Assembly (NCBI RefSeq): GCF_000764305.2
Contig: NW_025936006.1
Span: forward strand, 72,388-136,387
Reading direction: 5' to 3'
Length of the DNA: 64,000 bases
From: Hyalella azteca
Taxonomy: Eukaryota; Arthropoda; Malacostraca; Amphipoda; Hyalellidae
Each line of letters starts with the position of its first letter. The stretch's first letter is position 1. Shown in pieces: positions 26,805 through 39,206 of the stretch. The position numbers were made by a program, and so were the translations under genes. The notes under the pieces were generated by a model, which worked only from the letters and a program-made list of their open reading frames with translations, was not told where the DNA came from and ran no database searches.

Positions 26805-27125
26805 ATAACATCGCGAACTCTGGTAGTTGCGCTATAATGGCGCTAACTCTGGGAGTTGCGCTATAACAGCGCTAACTCTGGTAGTTGCGCTATAATGGCG
26901 CTAACTCTGGGAGTTGCGCTATAACAGCGCTAACTCTGGGAGTGGCGCTTTAACAGCGCTAACTCTGGGAGTGGCGCTTTAACAGCGCTAACTCTGGGAG
27001 TTGCGCTATGATGGCGCTAACTCTGAGAGTCGCTCTATAATGGCGCTAACTCTGGGAGTTGCGCTATAATGGCGCTAACTCTGAGAGTCGCTCTATAATG
27101 GCGCTAACTCTGAGTGTAGCGCTTC
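26805..27125 (+). repeat. 29-bp minisatellite (ATAATGGCGCTAACTCTGGG)
   Basis: About eleven copies in two variants (ATAATGG and TTAACAG). Confidence 0.92.
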
Positions 27126-27884
27126 AATAATAAAATCGTGGGTTGCACAATGATTCAGTGCCAGCTAAGGATTTATATTAAAGGATAAATATTCATTTGG
27201 CCTCACCGTCTTCATTCTAATTCGCTGATTGTTTTTCGTAAATTATTGAGTTCGCAACAAACATGAAGAAAGAAAGTGACCGAGCCTTGAGAAATTTAGG
27301 CAACCTGATAGGTTCATTGGAAGTTATTTCAATGAAATATTTCCAATAAAATACTGAAATGTTTCATGGATATTCAAAGCCAATAATAAAATTTAAACAT
27401 TGGGAAAAATTCTCGATTAAAATTAACTAACATAATATTTCACTGAAAATTGAATGAGTCATATTGTCCAATTGATGAGACACCTCCTTACCTACTGCTG
27501 AGAGCGGATGAAGAACCGATCTTAACGGACCAAACTAGGTCAGGATGACCCACATAAGAGCAATATCTGCATTGCTATTTGTCCCAAGCTTCACTCATTT
27601 CATTGAGTGTAGTATCGAGCTGACGATAAGCTTGATATAAAAGACGTCAGGAAGTATTCGAGATACTTTTTGGTGAAAAGCTGACATCCGAGCGCCTCAG
27701 GAGGAAACCTAAATGACGTGGCACTTGCGCGAGTTCTCGTGGGACTCTTTGTGGTCTGACGAGCGCCTTTGTGGCTTTTGTCTGTCCTGCTCTCAGCGTC
27801 CGCTGGAGGCACGCATTAAAGCGATTGCCGTTCCTGCGACCATGAAAAGAAACCCGCATGCGCTCCAACACTCGGACCCCCAGA

Positions 27885-28265
27885 GTTGGTGGTGCATCCC
27901 CCACATGAGGTGGTGCATCCAACACAGGCAGTGGTGCGTCCAACATAGACGGTGGTGCGTCCACCATAGGCGGTGGTGCGTCCATCACAGGCGATGGTCC
28001 GTCCAACACAGGCGGTGGTGCTTCCAACACAGGCGATGGTGCGTCCAACACAGGCGATGGTAAGGCGGTGGTGCGTCCAACACAGGCAGAGGTGCGTCCA
28101 ACACAGGCAGAGGTGCGTCCAACACAGGCGGTGGTGCGTCCAACACAGGCGGTGGTGCGTCCAACACAGGCGGTGGTGCGTCCAACACAGGCAGAGGTGC
28201 GTCCAACACAGGCAGAGGTGCGTCCAACACAGGCGATGGTGCGTCCAATATAGGCGGTGGTTCCG
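27885..28265 (+). repeat. 21-bp minisatellite (GGTGGTGCGTCCAACACAGG)
   Basis: About 17 units; both strands are open because the unit is seven codons. Not a gene: there is no non-repetitive coding flank. Confidence 0.93.
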
Positions 28266-30769
28266 ATTCCGTCAAGGCAGCAATATCATAGAAGGACTTT
28301 CAGAAGCATGCAGGAGCTTCAGTCAACACTATAATATCGGCAAAAAAACATAAAATTAAATGTTTTGTTCCAATAAGTTCATTGTTCTTGCTGGTACGGC
28401 GCTGAACACGCCGTTGCAGGTCCTCCACTTTGCAGTTTTCCTAGTTCTCTCCTAAGAAGTTTCGAGTGAAGGGAATTTTGCTGTCGTGAGTTAAATTGCT
28501 TGGGATTCTGTACAAGCGCGGCTGCCTATCTGATCCCCATGATGGCTCGGCGGGCTCAGTTGACTGCTTTATTTGAGTTATTATTTATTAAAATATCTCT
28601 ATGGGGGCGGGTAATTGATTTATTTTTGTGTTTAGTTGCTCAAGCCTTCAAAATTTTCGTTTTTTCCATTTAATGATAGAAATTGTCTCATGAACCCTCT
28701 CGACAGCCCACACTAATATTAGATGAAAATTTTTATCACATGAAATTTATTAACTTACGCTTAATTTTGGAAGCTTTTCACTCGTGCTTAGCTCGCAGTT
28801 ACGACTTCAGCACAGGTCTTACCAAACCAATGGGGCAGGTGATTTGAATTAACAGTTCTTTAGAGGGCCTTTGACGCCCTCCCCCGCCCCTTCGAGGCTC
28901 AAGAGACGTGACCAATTAGAGCCGAGCTTGAAGTGTTCTCTATAGAGACAATGCAGCAAAATAATTAGTGATAAATAGGTAACATGAAATTCTATGAAAT
29001 ATACTCCATTACCTTATCTTAAAATTTGAAGAATATAATCATTACTTCGGGTTCATTGTCTGGCTAAATTCTTGAAAGAATTTAGTATGATTGCTTGTAG
29101 ATTCAGAATCTATTTATGATTGGTAAACAGATATGTATTAGGTAAAATTTATCAGTTGAGGCTCGCGATTCTACAATCTCAATATAATTGATTAGTAGAT
29201 AAGCAATTGACCAGTTAAGCATCCTAAATTCACATACCTATTTATCAAGCACAGGCATTCGTAACCTCTGTTTTTTGGAGTAGTTCGAGGCTATCCAACA
29301 CTCAGCAGAATAGATGAGTCATTTTGTACCAATAGTGACACACTTGCTGTGTGTATCGCTGCATCATCCTTTTTTTATGCATCGTCCAAACTGAATCAAG
29401 ATTACTCACATAAGGGCAAAAGTGCATCGCTATTCGGACTAGGCCTCATGAATTTTTCTGACACCGCAGCAGCAAATCGACACAATTTAGCGGCACCGCC
29501 CGTGCGGTGCTGCTAAATTCGTTTTTTCACAGCGGGTTGGACGCGTTGGCTGTGATGAAGTTCAGAGGCTAATTAGGGCCGGCGTCACACCTTAACGAGC
29601 TCTAATGGCGACAATGAGGCGGCCTCATTTGCTGCAAGTGCGCGCTGATGCGTCGAATTGAGCAACGCCCCTCCCCCATGTCGCGTTTTGTTAACTGAAA
29701 CCCGCGACTGTAAATACTGGGAAAGAAAATACACTCCACAATAATTATTTATCTCAGATTTATGTAAACACCGGAAATTCAAATTATTATTTTTCGGTTT
29801 TGCCTGTATTCATCTAGCTGTATTGAGAACATCATCTTTTCAGTAATACCGAAGCTTGTGTGTCAGTCGAATGAGTCCCAAGGAATATCACTTTTAATTA
29901 TTATTACTCGACACTAAATTCATCGTTCCACTAGATCACTTGATTGGAACTAATTATCAAGATGATTTATCAAACGATGTTTACATCTATGCAAATTCCG
30001 AGACGCTGAGGCTTCGGCGGCGATGATGTTTGCGTGATGCCTACGAGCTTGACGCGAGTACGTCGAAGCTGGCAGGCAATCTTGCCTCGTTTGCAGCTCA
30101 CATGCAAAACTGAGTATCATCGGTGACGATGCGGGACGCGATACCGTCTTGTGGTACACACAGTCACTGGGTCCCGGCCTGGGACTGAAGATTATGCAGT
30201 CCGGGAAATGAGTGAGATTTAGTCCAAATATCGATGCATTTTTTCCTCTGTGTGGATCATCTTCACTTAGTTTGATCCGTCAAAAAAGTAAGTAAGTATC
30301 CCGGTAAGTAACCGGATCATTATTTGGATGATAAGACCTTTTAATTTTCTGAGTGTTGCACACATTCCCAGTCTGGCTAAGCTCTATTCTCCACTCGATC
30401 TCTGAGCATCGACCGCACTCATCTTGTATTCATGAACTCGCTTCACTTGTCTTTCATCGACTCATCGTGTGATCTATAATGAGGTGAGATAGATGCTAAT
30501 ACACGATGTTATGAACAACATTAACTGATATATTCATGATATCGTGCCTGCTAAGCTGCTCATTCGTCAATCTCATTGCGAAACTTTCACGACTGTAAGC
30601 CTGTTCTGGATTTCGACAGGCCTCTTACGATTTTTCAAACATTTTCGAGTTAACATATAAATGTTCATTCCTGCAGCTGTCGTGTTTTTAATCATATCTT
30701 TTGACTTTTAGGGTATTTAAAATTAATACGAGAATGTATTTAAAATCTGCAATATAGGAATTATAGCCA
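28266..30769. other. Intergenic, nothing recognised
   Basis: Unique sequence; no frame with recognisable protein. Confidence 0.6.
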
Positions 30770-30985
30770 ATATATAAGTGAATTTTATGGAATTATCGAA
30801 AATATATTTGTGAATTTTAGATGAATTATCGCCAATATATCTGCGAATTATGGATGAATTATCGTCAATATATCTGTGAATTTTGGAGGAATTATCGTCA
30901 ATATATTTGTGAATTTCGGAGGAATTATCGACAATATATCTGTGAATTTTGGAGGAATTATCGCCAATATGTCTGTGAATTTTCA
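30770..30985 (+). repeat. 33-bp minisatellite
   Basis: AATTTTGGAGGAATTATCGT plus CAATATATCTGTG, about six units. Confidence 0.9.
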
Positions 30986-31499
30986 AGCAAAAATAAGTAA
31001 GAAAATCCCGCTCTTGGACAGTTCATGAAGCTCAATTTCGGACACCACTTGAGATGCTAATGATCTGAAGCCTGAATTAGGACCTGACACGCATCTCATC
31101 TATACAAAGTGTTGGCGTCATCGAACATAATTTGCTTCAATGCCTTCCCGAAACAAAAAGTAAATTCTTTCGGGCAGTTCTTTTTTGGGGACGAGTTTAC
31201 ATGGCTTAAATAATTAGTTATAGGTGACCACATGCAATGAGCTCAACATATTTCCTCTCAAAACATGAGCTGGTAGGAAATATTTCTGTAATGTTGCCCA
31301 TGTTGTAGTTCGGCAAGAATAAAAGCTTGGCATATCTTCGACATATTCTTGTGAAAAAGAGGAGAGAGACGAGGTAACGACAAATTAAAGTAGCGATGAG
31401 GTCGCGACTAACTGACGTTGCGTCGAAGCCATGACGAAGAAACGTAGCGACGAGGGCTTGATGAATTAAAGCAACGAAGAATATACGGTACTGAAATAG

Positions 31500-31785
31500 C
31501 GACGAGCAGCAGGCTGAGCAGCAGGCTGAGCATCAAGCTGAGCAGCAGGCTGAGCAGCAGGCTGAGTAGCAAGCTGAGCAGCAAGCTGAGCAGCAGGCTG
31601 AGTAGCAAGCTGAGCATCAAGCTGAGCAGCAAGCTGAGCAGCAGGCTGAGTAGCAAGCTGAGCATCAAGCTGAGCAGCAAGCTGAGCAGCAAGCTGAGCA
31701 GCAGGCTGAGCAGCAAGCTGAGCAGCAAGCTGAGCAGCAAGCTGAGCAGCAAGCTGAGCAGCAAGCTGAGCAGCAGGCTGAGATG
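31500..31785 (+). repeat. 12-bp array (GCAAGCTGAGCA)
   Basis: About 23 copies with A/G and C/T variants arranged in a higher-order pattern. Confidence 0.95.
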
Positions 31786-34754
31786 CTGTGGCCGTGCGAC
31801 GTGGAGATAGGACGCTGAAGTTTAATCGAAGTTCAGAAGGAATTACCGGACTGCATTTATCGGCAAGTTTGTGCGCCATTTCCTGCTTCAAGTTGAACGT
31901 GTGGGAACTTTTCCCAGTGCATCTCGATGCCATAAAGTTATTTAAACAAATTTTCAATACGCATTTGGTGAATATATCTTTGCCTCATTGGCATGTCGAA
32001 ATAATTTATAGATGATTGCTCCTGAAACTTAACCATTGTGTATTTGGTTGATCATAATTTTAGTCTGAAATTATGCGGCCAACCATATGACAAATAATAT
32101 GATACCATAAGATAACACTCTAGATACGTGGGATAAGTATAATACTCGTATGGCTCCGAATATTGCCTCAATTTGGAGTTTGACAATCAAACAGGTCGAG
32201 CGCCGACCATATCGTGCTGCAGGAGGCCGATTTATGCACTTTTTACAGGCCCAAAATCATGTGCTATGAAAAATTGCCTCAAGCTTCACCGAATATTTTT
32301 ATAATACATTATAGCTGTGGAAGCTTCAGGCTTTGTCCTCGGCAAGGAAATGCAATATCAGTGCGACATTGACAGCAAGGCGGTGTGGCTGGTAATTCAG
32401 GTACCACTTTTGTTTGAAGCCTGTACATTTGGCAAAACGTTCAAGTCTTGCATTTTCCCCTCATCCCCACCATGAATGCTTCCCTTTATTTCCTACCGTC
32501 CTAGCCAGCCTCCACCCCCAGAGACGCAGTTCGATCGAGCCTGTGTTCAATTTTTCAGGCGTCCCCAGCCTAACGCCCCGACCCTGAGCCTCCACCCCCC
32601 CGCCGCCACACTCGTGCCCCAGCTGAGAGAGCAGAGATGGCGAGATAGATTAGCGTTCTCAAAATTATTCAGAATTCGCTGAATAATTAGACCGGTCTTT
32701 CCCCGGATCGATAAAATAATCGCTGCTATTTTGGAATCCCGTTATTCAGAAAACCGTTAGGTAATAATAATACAACTCTTTGCTTATCCATAAAATAACG
32801 CGTTCAAATCCACATTTTACATGGGTTCTCGCTTTGAAATATGAGAAAAATTTCAGGTGTAGGTAATATTCCGCTTCGAAAACTACGCTGGATCCTCATA
32901 TATATCCGCTATATATTTGAGTAATAAGACTCAAAACACAAACACAATCTTCGATAAATATTATAAGATTAAGGCTTTTCGAAGAGCTGCCCCTGGATAA
33001 CCCTCGCCCCCCACTAGCACATCACTATAGTATGGATATATAACAAAATTTAGCGATGAAATTTATATCTAATCCAATCAGACGATTTTCATTAACCTAA
33101 TTACAAGATTTTGATTTTTAATTGAATTAAGTGACGAGTTTTGAAGGAGATAGCTATTCTACTTCTGTACAGTCCCAACTTCTCTTCGGTACTCTCTACT
33201 CTTGAGGGACTACTCTCTGTCTCTATGTTCATGCTTTACAAACCTCCGTCATGTAGGTTCAGATCATGTTGAAAAGCAGAGTTTTCAGATAATGTTGATA
33301 TTATCTGTACAAAAGCGGTGCACACTTGTAGTTCTTAACAGTATGGAACTTTAACAAGGAATGAATCGACCGCAGAAGTACACACAATCTTAAGTCCGGA
33401 AAACTCTAAACTAACAACGGAAAAATTGCTATTACACGATTTAAATCTATACTATTCCCTAATACCATGCTCCCTATAACCCAGCAAATCGACATGGTCC
33501 CGCTCTCTTCAGTGCTCCCCACGCTCCTTATAACGCCGTACAGCGATGTCCGTAGAAAAATTTAGATGCGGGTTGGACTCTGAAATGCCGCCAAGGACTC
33601 GGAGAGCAACCAAATCAGCCGCTGTGTGTTTGAAGACCAGCAGCTGTGGGCAGCTTGCAAGCTCCGTATGACTAAATTCGGCCAACACAACTCAAACTCT
33701 CAGGCAACTATAAAGTCGGAAAGGAGATCTGGCCAGAAAACAATTTCGATCGAGTGGCAAAGCAGACCGATAATAATTTATAGCCGAGTGTGGCGACTCC
33801 TGGTCAAAAGCCTGCGTAGACAGTACACAAGCTATGTCAAGGGAGGTCCTCATTTTCTTCAGTACTTTTCTACATCTGAGCTCAGCACAGCTTCAAGACT
33901 CCCCTCTCCCCTACTCGAATTCCAGTACTCCTTTCTGCCAAGGCGCAGCAAAGGCCTGGTAATTTAAGGCTCGTAAAGAGTGCTGGCAGTGGGGCAGGAA
34001 GCGGGCTAGAGATGGGCTAGCTGGCTCTCGCTTCCTGTCTGCCAGTGAGCCTTCCTCGCCGCTACTGTCTCTGCAACGCTCACGTCTGCACACTTTTATT
34101 CCACACCGAACTCTTCCTCGATAATAATTCTCGGCGCTGCTTTCATGCTCAAAAATATACTTCCGGAGGTCAAGCAATGCAAAAGGTTCAGGAAAAGCCT
34201 TTGCCTTTCTTGCGCTCAAACTTTTACCAGTTTCACTCTTCCGAGTCTCATGTCGAAGATCAGGGCCGAGGTCGTTCCAATTTTTCGCCTATAAGGTATC
34301 AACTCGTTTTCAGGCGAAATTTCTATTACTTTGGATTCCCCAATTATTTGTCTGATCACTATCATACCAACTATCTTTTCACTTTGAGATTAATAATGAA
34401 GTAATCTGAAATCTGACGCTGGCGATATTGCCGCCACAATACCTCAAACAACTTCGTTTGCAGTGAGTAATTTGTAACATTCCCGGTAAATAAATAGAAC
34501 ATCGTCCTACGTGATGGTTGTTATAGGCTGCTGGCTTGTAATCAGCTGTAAAATAATCTCAAAAAGAATGATCAGTTTTCATTGACCTCATTGTGCGATC
34601 GTTTGACTCAACTGTAGAATCTTGGTGATGTGAATGCTTCAGTTTTAATTAACTGTGGTTAAGCCTGACGTTCCAACAGTTATCCTACTATTGGAGCATA
34701 AGATTGAACAGCATGAGTCTTGATAAACATCCTGATGGATCATTATAAATCTAG
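31786..34754. other. Intergenic, nothing recognised
   Basis: A C-rich patch at 32450-32640 and frames near 33.6-34.4 kb show no domain. Confidence 0.55.
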
Positions 34755-34985
34755 CGTAATGAATCTAGCATGGCGCGTGCCACGATCACAAGTTCGGCAC
34801 GCACGACACACGAATTCGTGCGTGGCACGATATCGAGTTCGGAACGCACGGCGTTTGAAATCATACGTGAAGCGTGCCGCGATCAGGTGTTTAACACGCA
34901 CGACACACGAACTCGTGCAATACACGTGGTGAGATCACGTGTTTTGCACGCACGTAACACGAATTTGTTCTTCGTGGTGCACGCT
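34755..34985 (+). repeat. ~46-bp palindrome-rich repeat
   Basis: CACGCACGACACACGAATTC-type units with the palindrome CACGAATTCGTG; about five diverged copies. Confidence 0.8.
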
Positions 34986-35064
34986 GCATTTCAGTAGATC
35001 AGCGGCAGTCTTCGCTCATCGATCCGCTGATGATTGTCAAGATGCTCTTCGCCATTCATATCCC

Positions 35065-35270
35065 GTCCACTTGGTGGCTGCCAGTGGCTCAGTGGATTAC
35101 CGCTGACTGCCACTTGATGGCTACCAGTGGCTCAGTGAATTGCTGCTAAATGCCACTTAATGGCTGTCAGTGGCTCAGTGAATTACTGGTGACTGCCACT
35201 TAATAACTGCCAGTGGCTCAGTGGATTACCGCTGGCTACCACCTGATGGCTGCCAGGGGCTCAGCGGAGT
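35065..35270 (+). repeat. 43-bp minisatellite
   Basis: GCTGCCAGTGGCTCAGTGGA plus 23 further bases, about five copies. Confidence 0.88.
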
Positions 35271-35734
35271 AATTCTTGAAAATCCGTACCAAGCCGTGAG
35301 ATCTAAACTTGAATCGACTCCGGCCTTTATTGTTCGTAGCAACGTATGTAGCTATTAAGATTCGATTGGAAAACGTAACTTAAAAAATTAATTGTAACTT
35401 CAAGAGCTTTATTAATGGAATATGCATCGGAGGAATGGCAGAAATGTTAAGCCGATGAAGGATAGCCGCGCCATCACCTGCTCTTTGGTTATCAATTAAC
35501 AATCACGGGCGATGTAGCAGAGGCGCCTCAAAGTTTGACTTGGTCAGAACTCTCGGCCATTTGTGAGTGCACTCAAATAAATTAGCGAGACTTGTCCAAA
35601 TATCGATCCTCTTTTTGCCCTTGCGTGTGTCCTCTGATACAATTTGACCTGTCCAATAATCAGTGCTTCGCCTGCTCTCTGTACTTGTGCTCTGAGGGAA
35701 TAAAACGTATCCATACATGTTTTCAATATGAAGT

Positions 35735-35835
35735 GCAATATTCATGCAATATTACAATACAATATTACAATACAATATATGCAATATATATATTGTATAT
35801 AATACAATATATACAATATATATGCAATATTCCTT
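35735..35835 (+). repeat. AT-rich AATATTACAATACAATATAT tract
   Basis: Alternating TATA/ATAC low-complexity sequence. Confidence 0.8.
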
Positions 35836-37318
35836 GTGCGGCTTTGGATTTTTACAGACCAATTTTTACAGATCAGATCGTAATTGTTATGGCGCCTTAG
35901 CGTTCTCTTTGGAAACTATCCAAAAGGAGTCTATATTGCAAGTCGATGCTTCCGCTTGTTTATCCCGTTCTGTTTTAGGATTGTTTTTCCAGGGCTTGCC
36001 GAGACCACTTCTCGTTTTATAAGGCATAAATGATCGTATAAAACTGAGTTATAGGAGTCTGATGGTTCCGAATCCTTGAGAGGCAAGGCGTATACACGGA
36101 TATTACTGCCCGATTGCTATTTCTAATCATTGCTTTTCCATTTATATATGAGTGCAGAAAAGTGAAAGGCAACGACAATGTATAGGGAGAAACTCATGAC
36201 TTGAATCGTAAGTAAAAAAGAGTGTAAGAGGGCGATTTTTCAAAAGATGAGAATGAATCGAACTTATAATTAAAAATAAAAATTATTTATGTGAGTGCCT
36301 TGCATTTCAGGTGAAGGGATAAGAAAATTACGTACGAATTAATGTGTATATTTTTTATTGTAAACAACAAAGTTAAGACATACCTCACGTTTCAACAATT
36401 ACAACATTTCTGGCATAGGTAGACTTTGTTCATGTTATGCCTATGTCCAAAAATACAGAACAAAGGAAACATTTAAACTATTATTCACATTGAAACGCTT
36501 CCTAGGATTATATTTACATTTACTATAAGATTTGTACACACTCGAGCCTACAGGTTCATGGAAGAAGGTACAGATGCGACGCTAGGCTTTACAAGGACTA
36601 CAGACACTCAGAGCAATGTGTGTGACACTGTCCCTAATAGCGACGCACCTATTTGCAGGACCAGTTTGGTTCAGCATAACGGCATGTCGGTACTTTTGTA
36701 TGTCACTATTTTATAAAAGATGTGTATCGCTATTCGGACAATACGACCTATTCATTTTTCTGAGAGCACACCCACTTTTGATGCTCCTCAGGAAGTCTTT
36801 TGGACAGTGAAAAAAAAAACAGATTGAAAATTAATATACGTGATCTTCAAATTAGTTTTGGAATGATTAAAGGACTAATTTGGATTGTTCGAAAGTTTAG
36901 GACCATATATACCACTGAGTCTCACTTCAACGAAAGAAAGATCCGCATTCCGCGAGTTGAGTTTCTCACCCGCCTCCTCAACTAAACATTTAGTCGGTTA
37001 GGTGCGAAGTCATGTTGGCTTGACGGAGGATAAGTCGGTTTTGTCACCTGATAAACATTTGTGTGGCTGCAAAGGCAGCGGAAAATTTCAGGGGCAAAAT
37101 ATTTTTGTCCGTAAGCATGATCTTGAAATGTTTTTTTTATCAAATATTACTTCCGTTTTTGTATCGATTAATTGTATGATGCAAGTAACAAGATTCAGAT
37201 GACATTAACTTATTTGAGGGTATAAGCCAATCCTCACATGTTGGTCAAAGTGTTTAGGTTTTACGTATAATTACGTTGGGTCCATAGATTACAGAAAGAA
37301 GTGAGGAAATTTTATCTT

Positions 37319-37349
37319 ATCTGTATTAAGGATTTCCCTTAATACAGAT
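37319..37349. other. Perfect 13-bp inverted repeat with 5-nt loop
   Basis: ATCTGTATTAAGG, loop ATTTC, then CCTTAATACAGAT. It lies downstream of the receptor gene, in its possible 3' UTR or beyond. No known element is recognised. Confidence 0.8.
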
Positions 37350-37617
37350 GATTATTATTAGAAAGTAACTTACTTTCAACAAGACATAATCATAACGAGT
37401 GGATACATAAAACTCTACGCCCATATTCATTTCAAGACTCTCATGGCACTTCATTATTTTTTACGCCTGAAAATTCCACTTCCGGTGCATCAGGGGCTGA
37501 ATTACTTGATAACTTGACATTCGAAATTATTTCCTAAGTGCACAAGTTCCACAATTAGTGGTCAGGAGTGCAGTAGAGATGGCGTCCAGACTGGGTGTCC
37601 TCGATCGTTGAAGAATA

Positions 37618-37623
37618 TTTATT
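37618..37623 (-). terminator. Candidate polyadenylation signal AATAAA
   Basis: The plus strand TTTATT is AATAAA on the transcript strand, ~450 nt past the TAG at 38070. Another AATAAA lies at 36354-36359. In this AT-rich DNA such hexamers occur by chance. Confidence 0.35.
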
Positions 37624-38069
37624 TTCCGTTGCGATTCGGTCACTTATTTGCCTTCCAGGCGATTATTAAAAACTATTTTTTCCACGTGGTCATTGATCTT
37701 GACAATTCATCTACTGATCTGCTGCATTGCGTGAATTGAATAGACTACGAATATTACCTGAATTATTTTAATTCCTTTACTTTGCTTTCATTCGTAATGA
37801 TTTACATTCATATCGGCTAAGTTTCTTGAAAACAACAAATCTGCGAAAACAATTTTTCCAAAACTGGATAGATGAAGCTGTCAATATACTCGTGTGAGTA
37901 GCATATATTTAAAGCAACCGAACGCTTGAGTTTTCTGGTATTTCCTCGACTTTCGATGGGGTGGCAGTACGGATGAGGTGGTCTTTCTTATGCTGTTTTT
38001 CGTCTTTCTTATGTGGTCATTCTTATGTTGTTATCGATATGGTAGCTCAGTAGTTGGAAGGGGAGTGAT

Positions 38070-39203
38070 CTATCGCCAACTCATGAGGAAGTGGGGAGGG
38101 GAGTTGGGGGAAGAGCTTGGCTGGGAATCCGAAGAAGTGGAAGAAGTGGGAGGAGAAAGAGCTGGTGAACTAGGAGGGGAATCTGGAGGGGTTGTAGGTG
38201 AAGATGACAGCGGTGAAATGGGTAAACTGGCGGGGGGTAGTGGCGGTGGAAGGGGTGGAGAAGGTGGGTCAGGTGGGGATGACTTGTTTTCTGGTGCGGT
38301 GGATTTGGCGCTTCCGTTGCTAAGAGGAAATGGAGGAGCAGCTGTTGGTGGAGGCGGGGCCGTGTGTGCTGGAGGAATTAAAGTAGGCTCGGGTGATATT
38401 TTATCATTAAGTTCCTTGAATGATTTTTCGATCTCTGATAACATCGATCCTTTCGGAAGAAGAGATTTTTGATTCTTGGCAAGCGTCGACGTAGGCGAAA
38501 AAGGGTACAGGGGAGACGTGACTGAGCTGAAACTAGACCCACAGTCCTGACTTGCCGACGACTGCACCGCTGGCTGAGCATACTGTGAACGGTGAGTCTT
38601 CCTATTAAGCGTCGAAGTACTGGGGATCGCGTTGGGAATAGCGTATGGGGACGTGGCTGGGGGTTTTGGAGGCACAGGGGGCTTAACACATGAGTTTATT
38701 TTGTGTTTCAGGTGGTCCGTGCTTGGGACTGGAGGAGGAGGAGGGAGTGGCCACATTTCTTCATCCTCCAGATCATCTTCAGCAAGACTAATATCGTTCT
38801 TCAAGTCAGTGTGACGTTCAAGAGTAGAGGCTTTGCTCAACTCTTTTAATCCAAGTGAGTTCATAGAAGTCGCATCTTCTTTGGAGGTATCGCTGTGCCA
38901 GGGATCCGTAAATGGGTTCTTGAGTCCGTCGAACAGGTACGGAGGAGGGCTAAATTTGCCAGATGTAATCTGAACTGGTGAATCTAGTTCGTCCTTATCC
39001 TGAGTATCAGGAGTCTGACGATGGATGCCATTGACATGAAGCGTTGGAGGGCTTCTGGCCCCATTCGCCAAACGAGCAGCTGGTAAGTTGAATTCGTTGG
39101 TGGAAGATGAGTCTTCAGTTCTCCAGCCATTTGTTGCGTTGGTTATGCGATTGATGAAACTTGTCATCCCCGCAGGCAATGGAAGCCTACGGGGAACGTA
39201 TCG
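38070..39203 (-). CDS. Putative readthrough extension: 377-codon Pro/Ser-rich cytoplasmic tail
   Basis: Directly after the TGA at 39204-39206 the same frame runs on without a stop for 377 codons to TAG at 38070-38072. The predicted peptide is not a generic repeat. It carries PPPY (WW-domain ligand of Nedd4-type ubiquitin ligases) at tail residues 86-89, NPF (EH-domain ligand) at 96-98, DPW (AP-2 alpha-ear type motif) at 100-102, LPPPPP (EVH1/profilin-type) at about 153-158, PPVPPKPP (class II SH3 ligand) at 175-182, a short charged helix (LSEIEKSFKELNDKIS), and a Pro/Ser-rich end. These are features of cytoplasmic tails, so the segment is probably translated as part of this receptor. Routes could be UGA readthrough, selenocysteine insertion, an unseen intron that skips the stop, or a sequencing error at the stop. 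A separate gene is less likely, since no good start or promoter precedes it; the first ATG is at 39167. Confidence 0.65.
   Translation of the reverse strand, partial: RYVPRRLPLPAGMTSFINRITNATNGWRTEDSSSTNEFNLPAARLANGARSPPTLHVNGIHRQTPDTQDKDELDSPVQITSGKFSPPPYLFDGLKNPFTDPWHSDTSKEDATSMNSLGLKELSKASTLERHTDLKNDISLAEDDLEDEEMWPLPPPPPVPSTDHLKHKINSCVKPPVPPKPPATSPYAIPNAIPSTSTLNRKTHRSQYAQPAVQSSASQDCGSSFSSVTSPLYPFSPTSTLAKNQKSLLPKGSMLSEIEKSFKELNDKISPEPTLIPPAHTAPPPPTAAPPFPLSNGSAKSTAPENKSSPPDPPSPPLPPPLPPASLPISPLSSSPTTPPDSPPSSPALSPPTSSTSSDSQPSSSPNSPPHFLMSWR
38658..38747 (-). other. Polyproline EVH1/SH3-type ligands in the extension
   Basis: The sequence reads LPPPPPVP at 38724-38747 and PPVPPKPP at 38658-38681. 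The first resembles Ena/VASP EVH1 or profilin ligands; the second fits PxxPxK, a class II SH3 ligand. Confidence 0.5.
38898..38918 (-). other. Endocytic motif pair NPF-T-DPW in the extension
   Basis: Codes for NPFTDPW. NPF binds EH domains (Eps15 family) and DPW/DPF binds the AP-2 alpha appendage. Their adjacency is typical of clathrin-adaptor ligands. The motifs are short, so chance occurrence is possible. Confidence 0.5.
38937..38948 (-). other. PPPY WW-domain ligand in the extension
   Basis: The PPxY motif recruits Nedd4-family HECT ubiquitin ligases to membrane proteins. It lies about 20 nt upstream, on the transcript, of the NPF-DPW codons, giving a compact down-regulation cassette. Confidence 0.5.
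39167..39195 (-). promoter_or_regulatory. Stem-loop 8 nt after the stop, candidate readthrough stimulator
   Basis: On the transcript strand, TCCCCGTAGG (39195-39186) can pair with CCTGCGGGGA (39176-39167) around a 9-nt loop CTTCCATTG. The stem has ten pairs: nine Watson-Crick and one G-U. The spacer CGATACGT is 8 nt. Stable hairpins a few nucleotides past the stop stimulate readthrough in viral and Drosophila genes and selenocysteine insertion in others. I paired it by eye and computed no energies. Confidence 0.6.
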
Positions 39204-39206
39204 TCA
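39204..39206 (-). promoter_or_regulatory. Leaky-context UGA stop (UGA-C)
   Basis: The codons around it are ACA GTC TGA CGA TAC. UGA followed by C is the four-base stop context most associated with readthrough in insects. The frame beyond remains open for 377 codons. That this stop is suppressed in vivo is inference. Confidence 0.6.

Larger units (their letters stand above)
35836..38069. other. Downstream flank of the receptor gene
   Basis: Presumably includes the 3' UTR (minus strand) up to a poly(A) site near 37.6 or 36.4 kb. Apart from the 13-bp hairpin, nothing else is recognised. Confidence 0.5.

Noticed and set aside
27647..28353. Frames over the 21-bp array on both strands
   Set aside because: Both strands open because the unit is a multiple of three; no evidence for translation.
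31408..31957. Leucine/serine and alanine/glutamine repeat frames
   Set aside because: Three frames of one 12-bp array; low complexity, not a protein family.
37978..38472. Plus-strand 164-codon glycine-rich frame
   Set aside because: It is the antisense shadow of the proline/serine-rich tail and starts in non-coding DNA.
39204..39206. UGA as selenocysteine
   Set aside because: A hairpin follows, but I could not see a convincing SECIS element downstream, and a membrane-receptor tail is an unlikely place. Kept only as an alternative.
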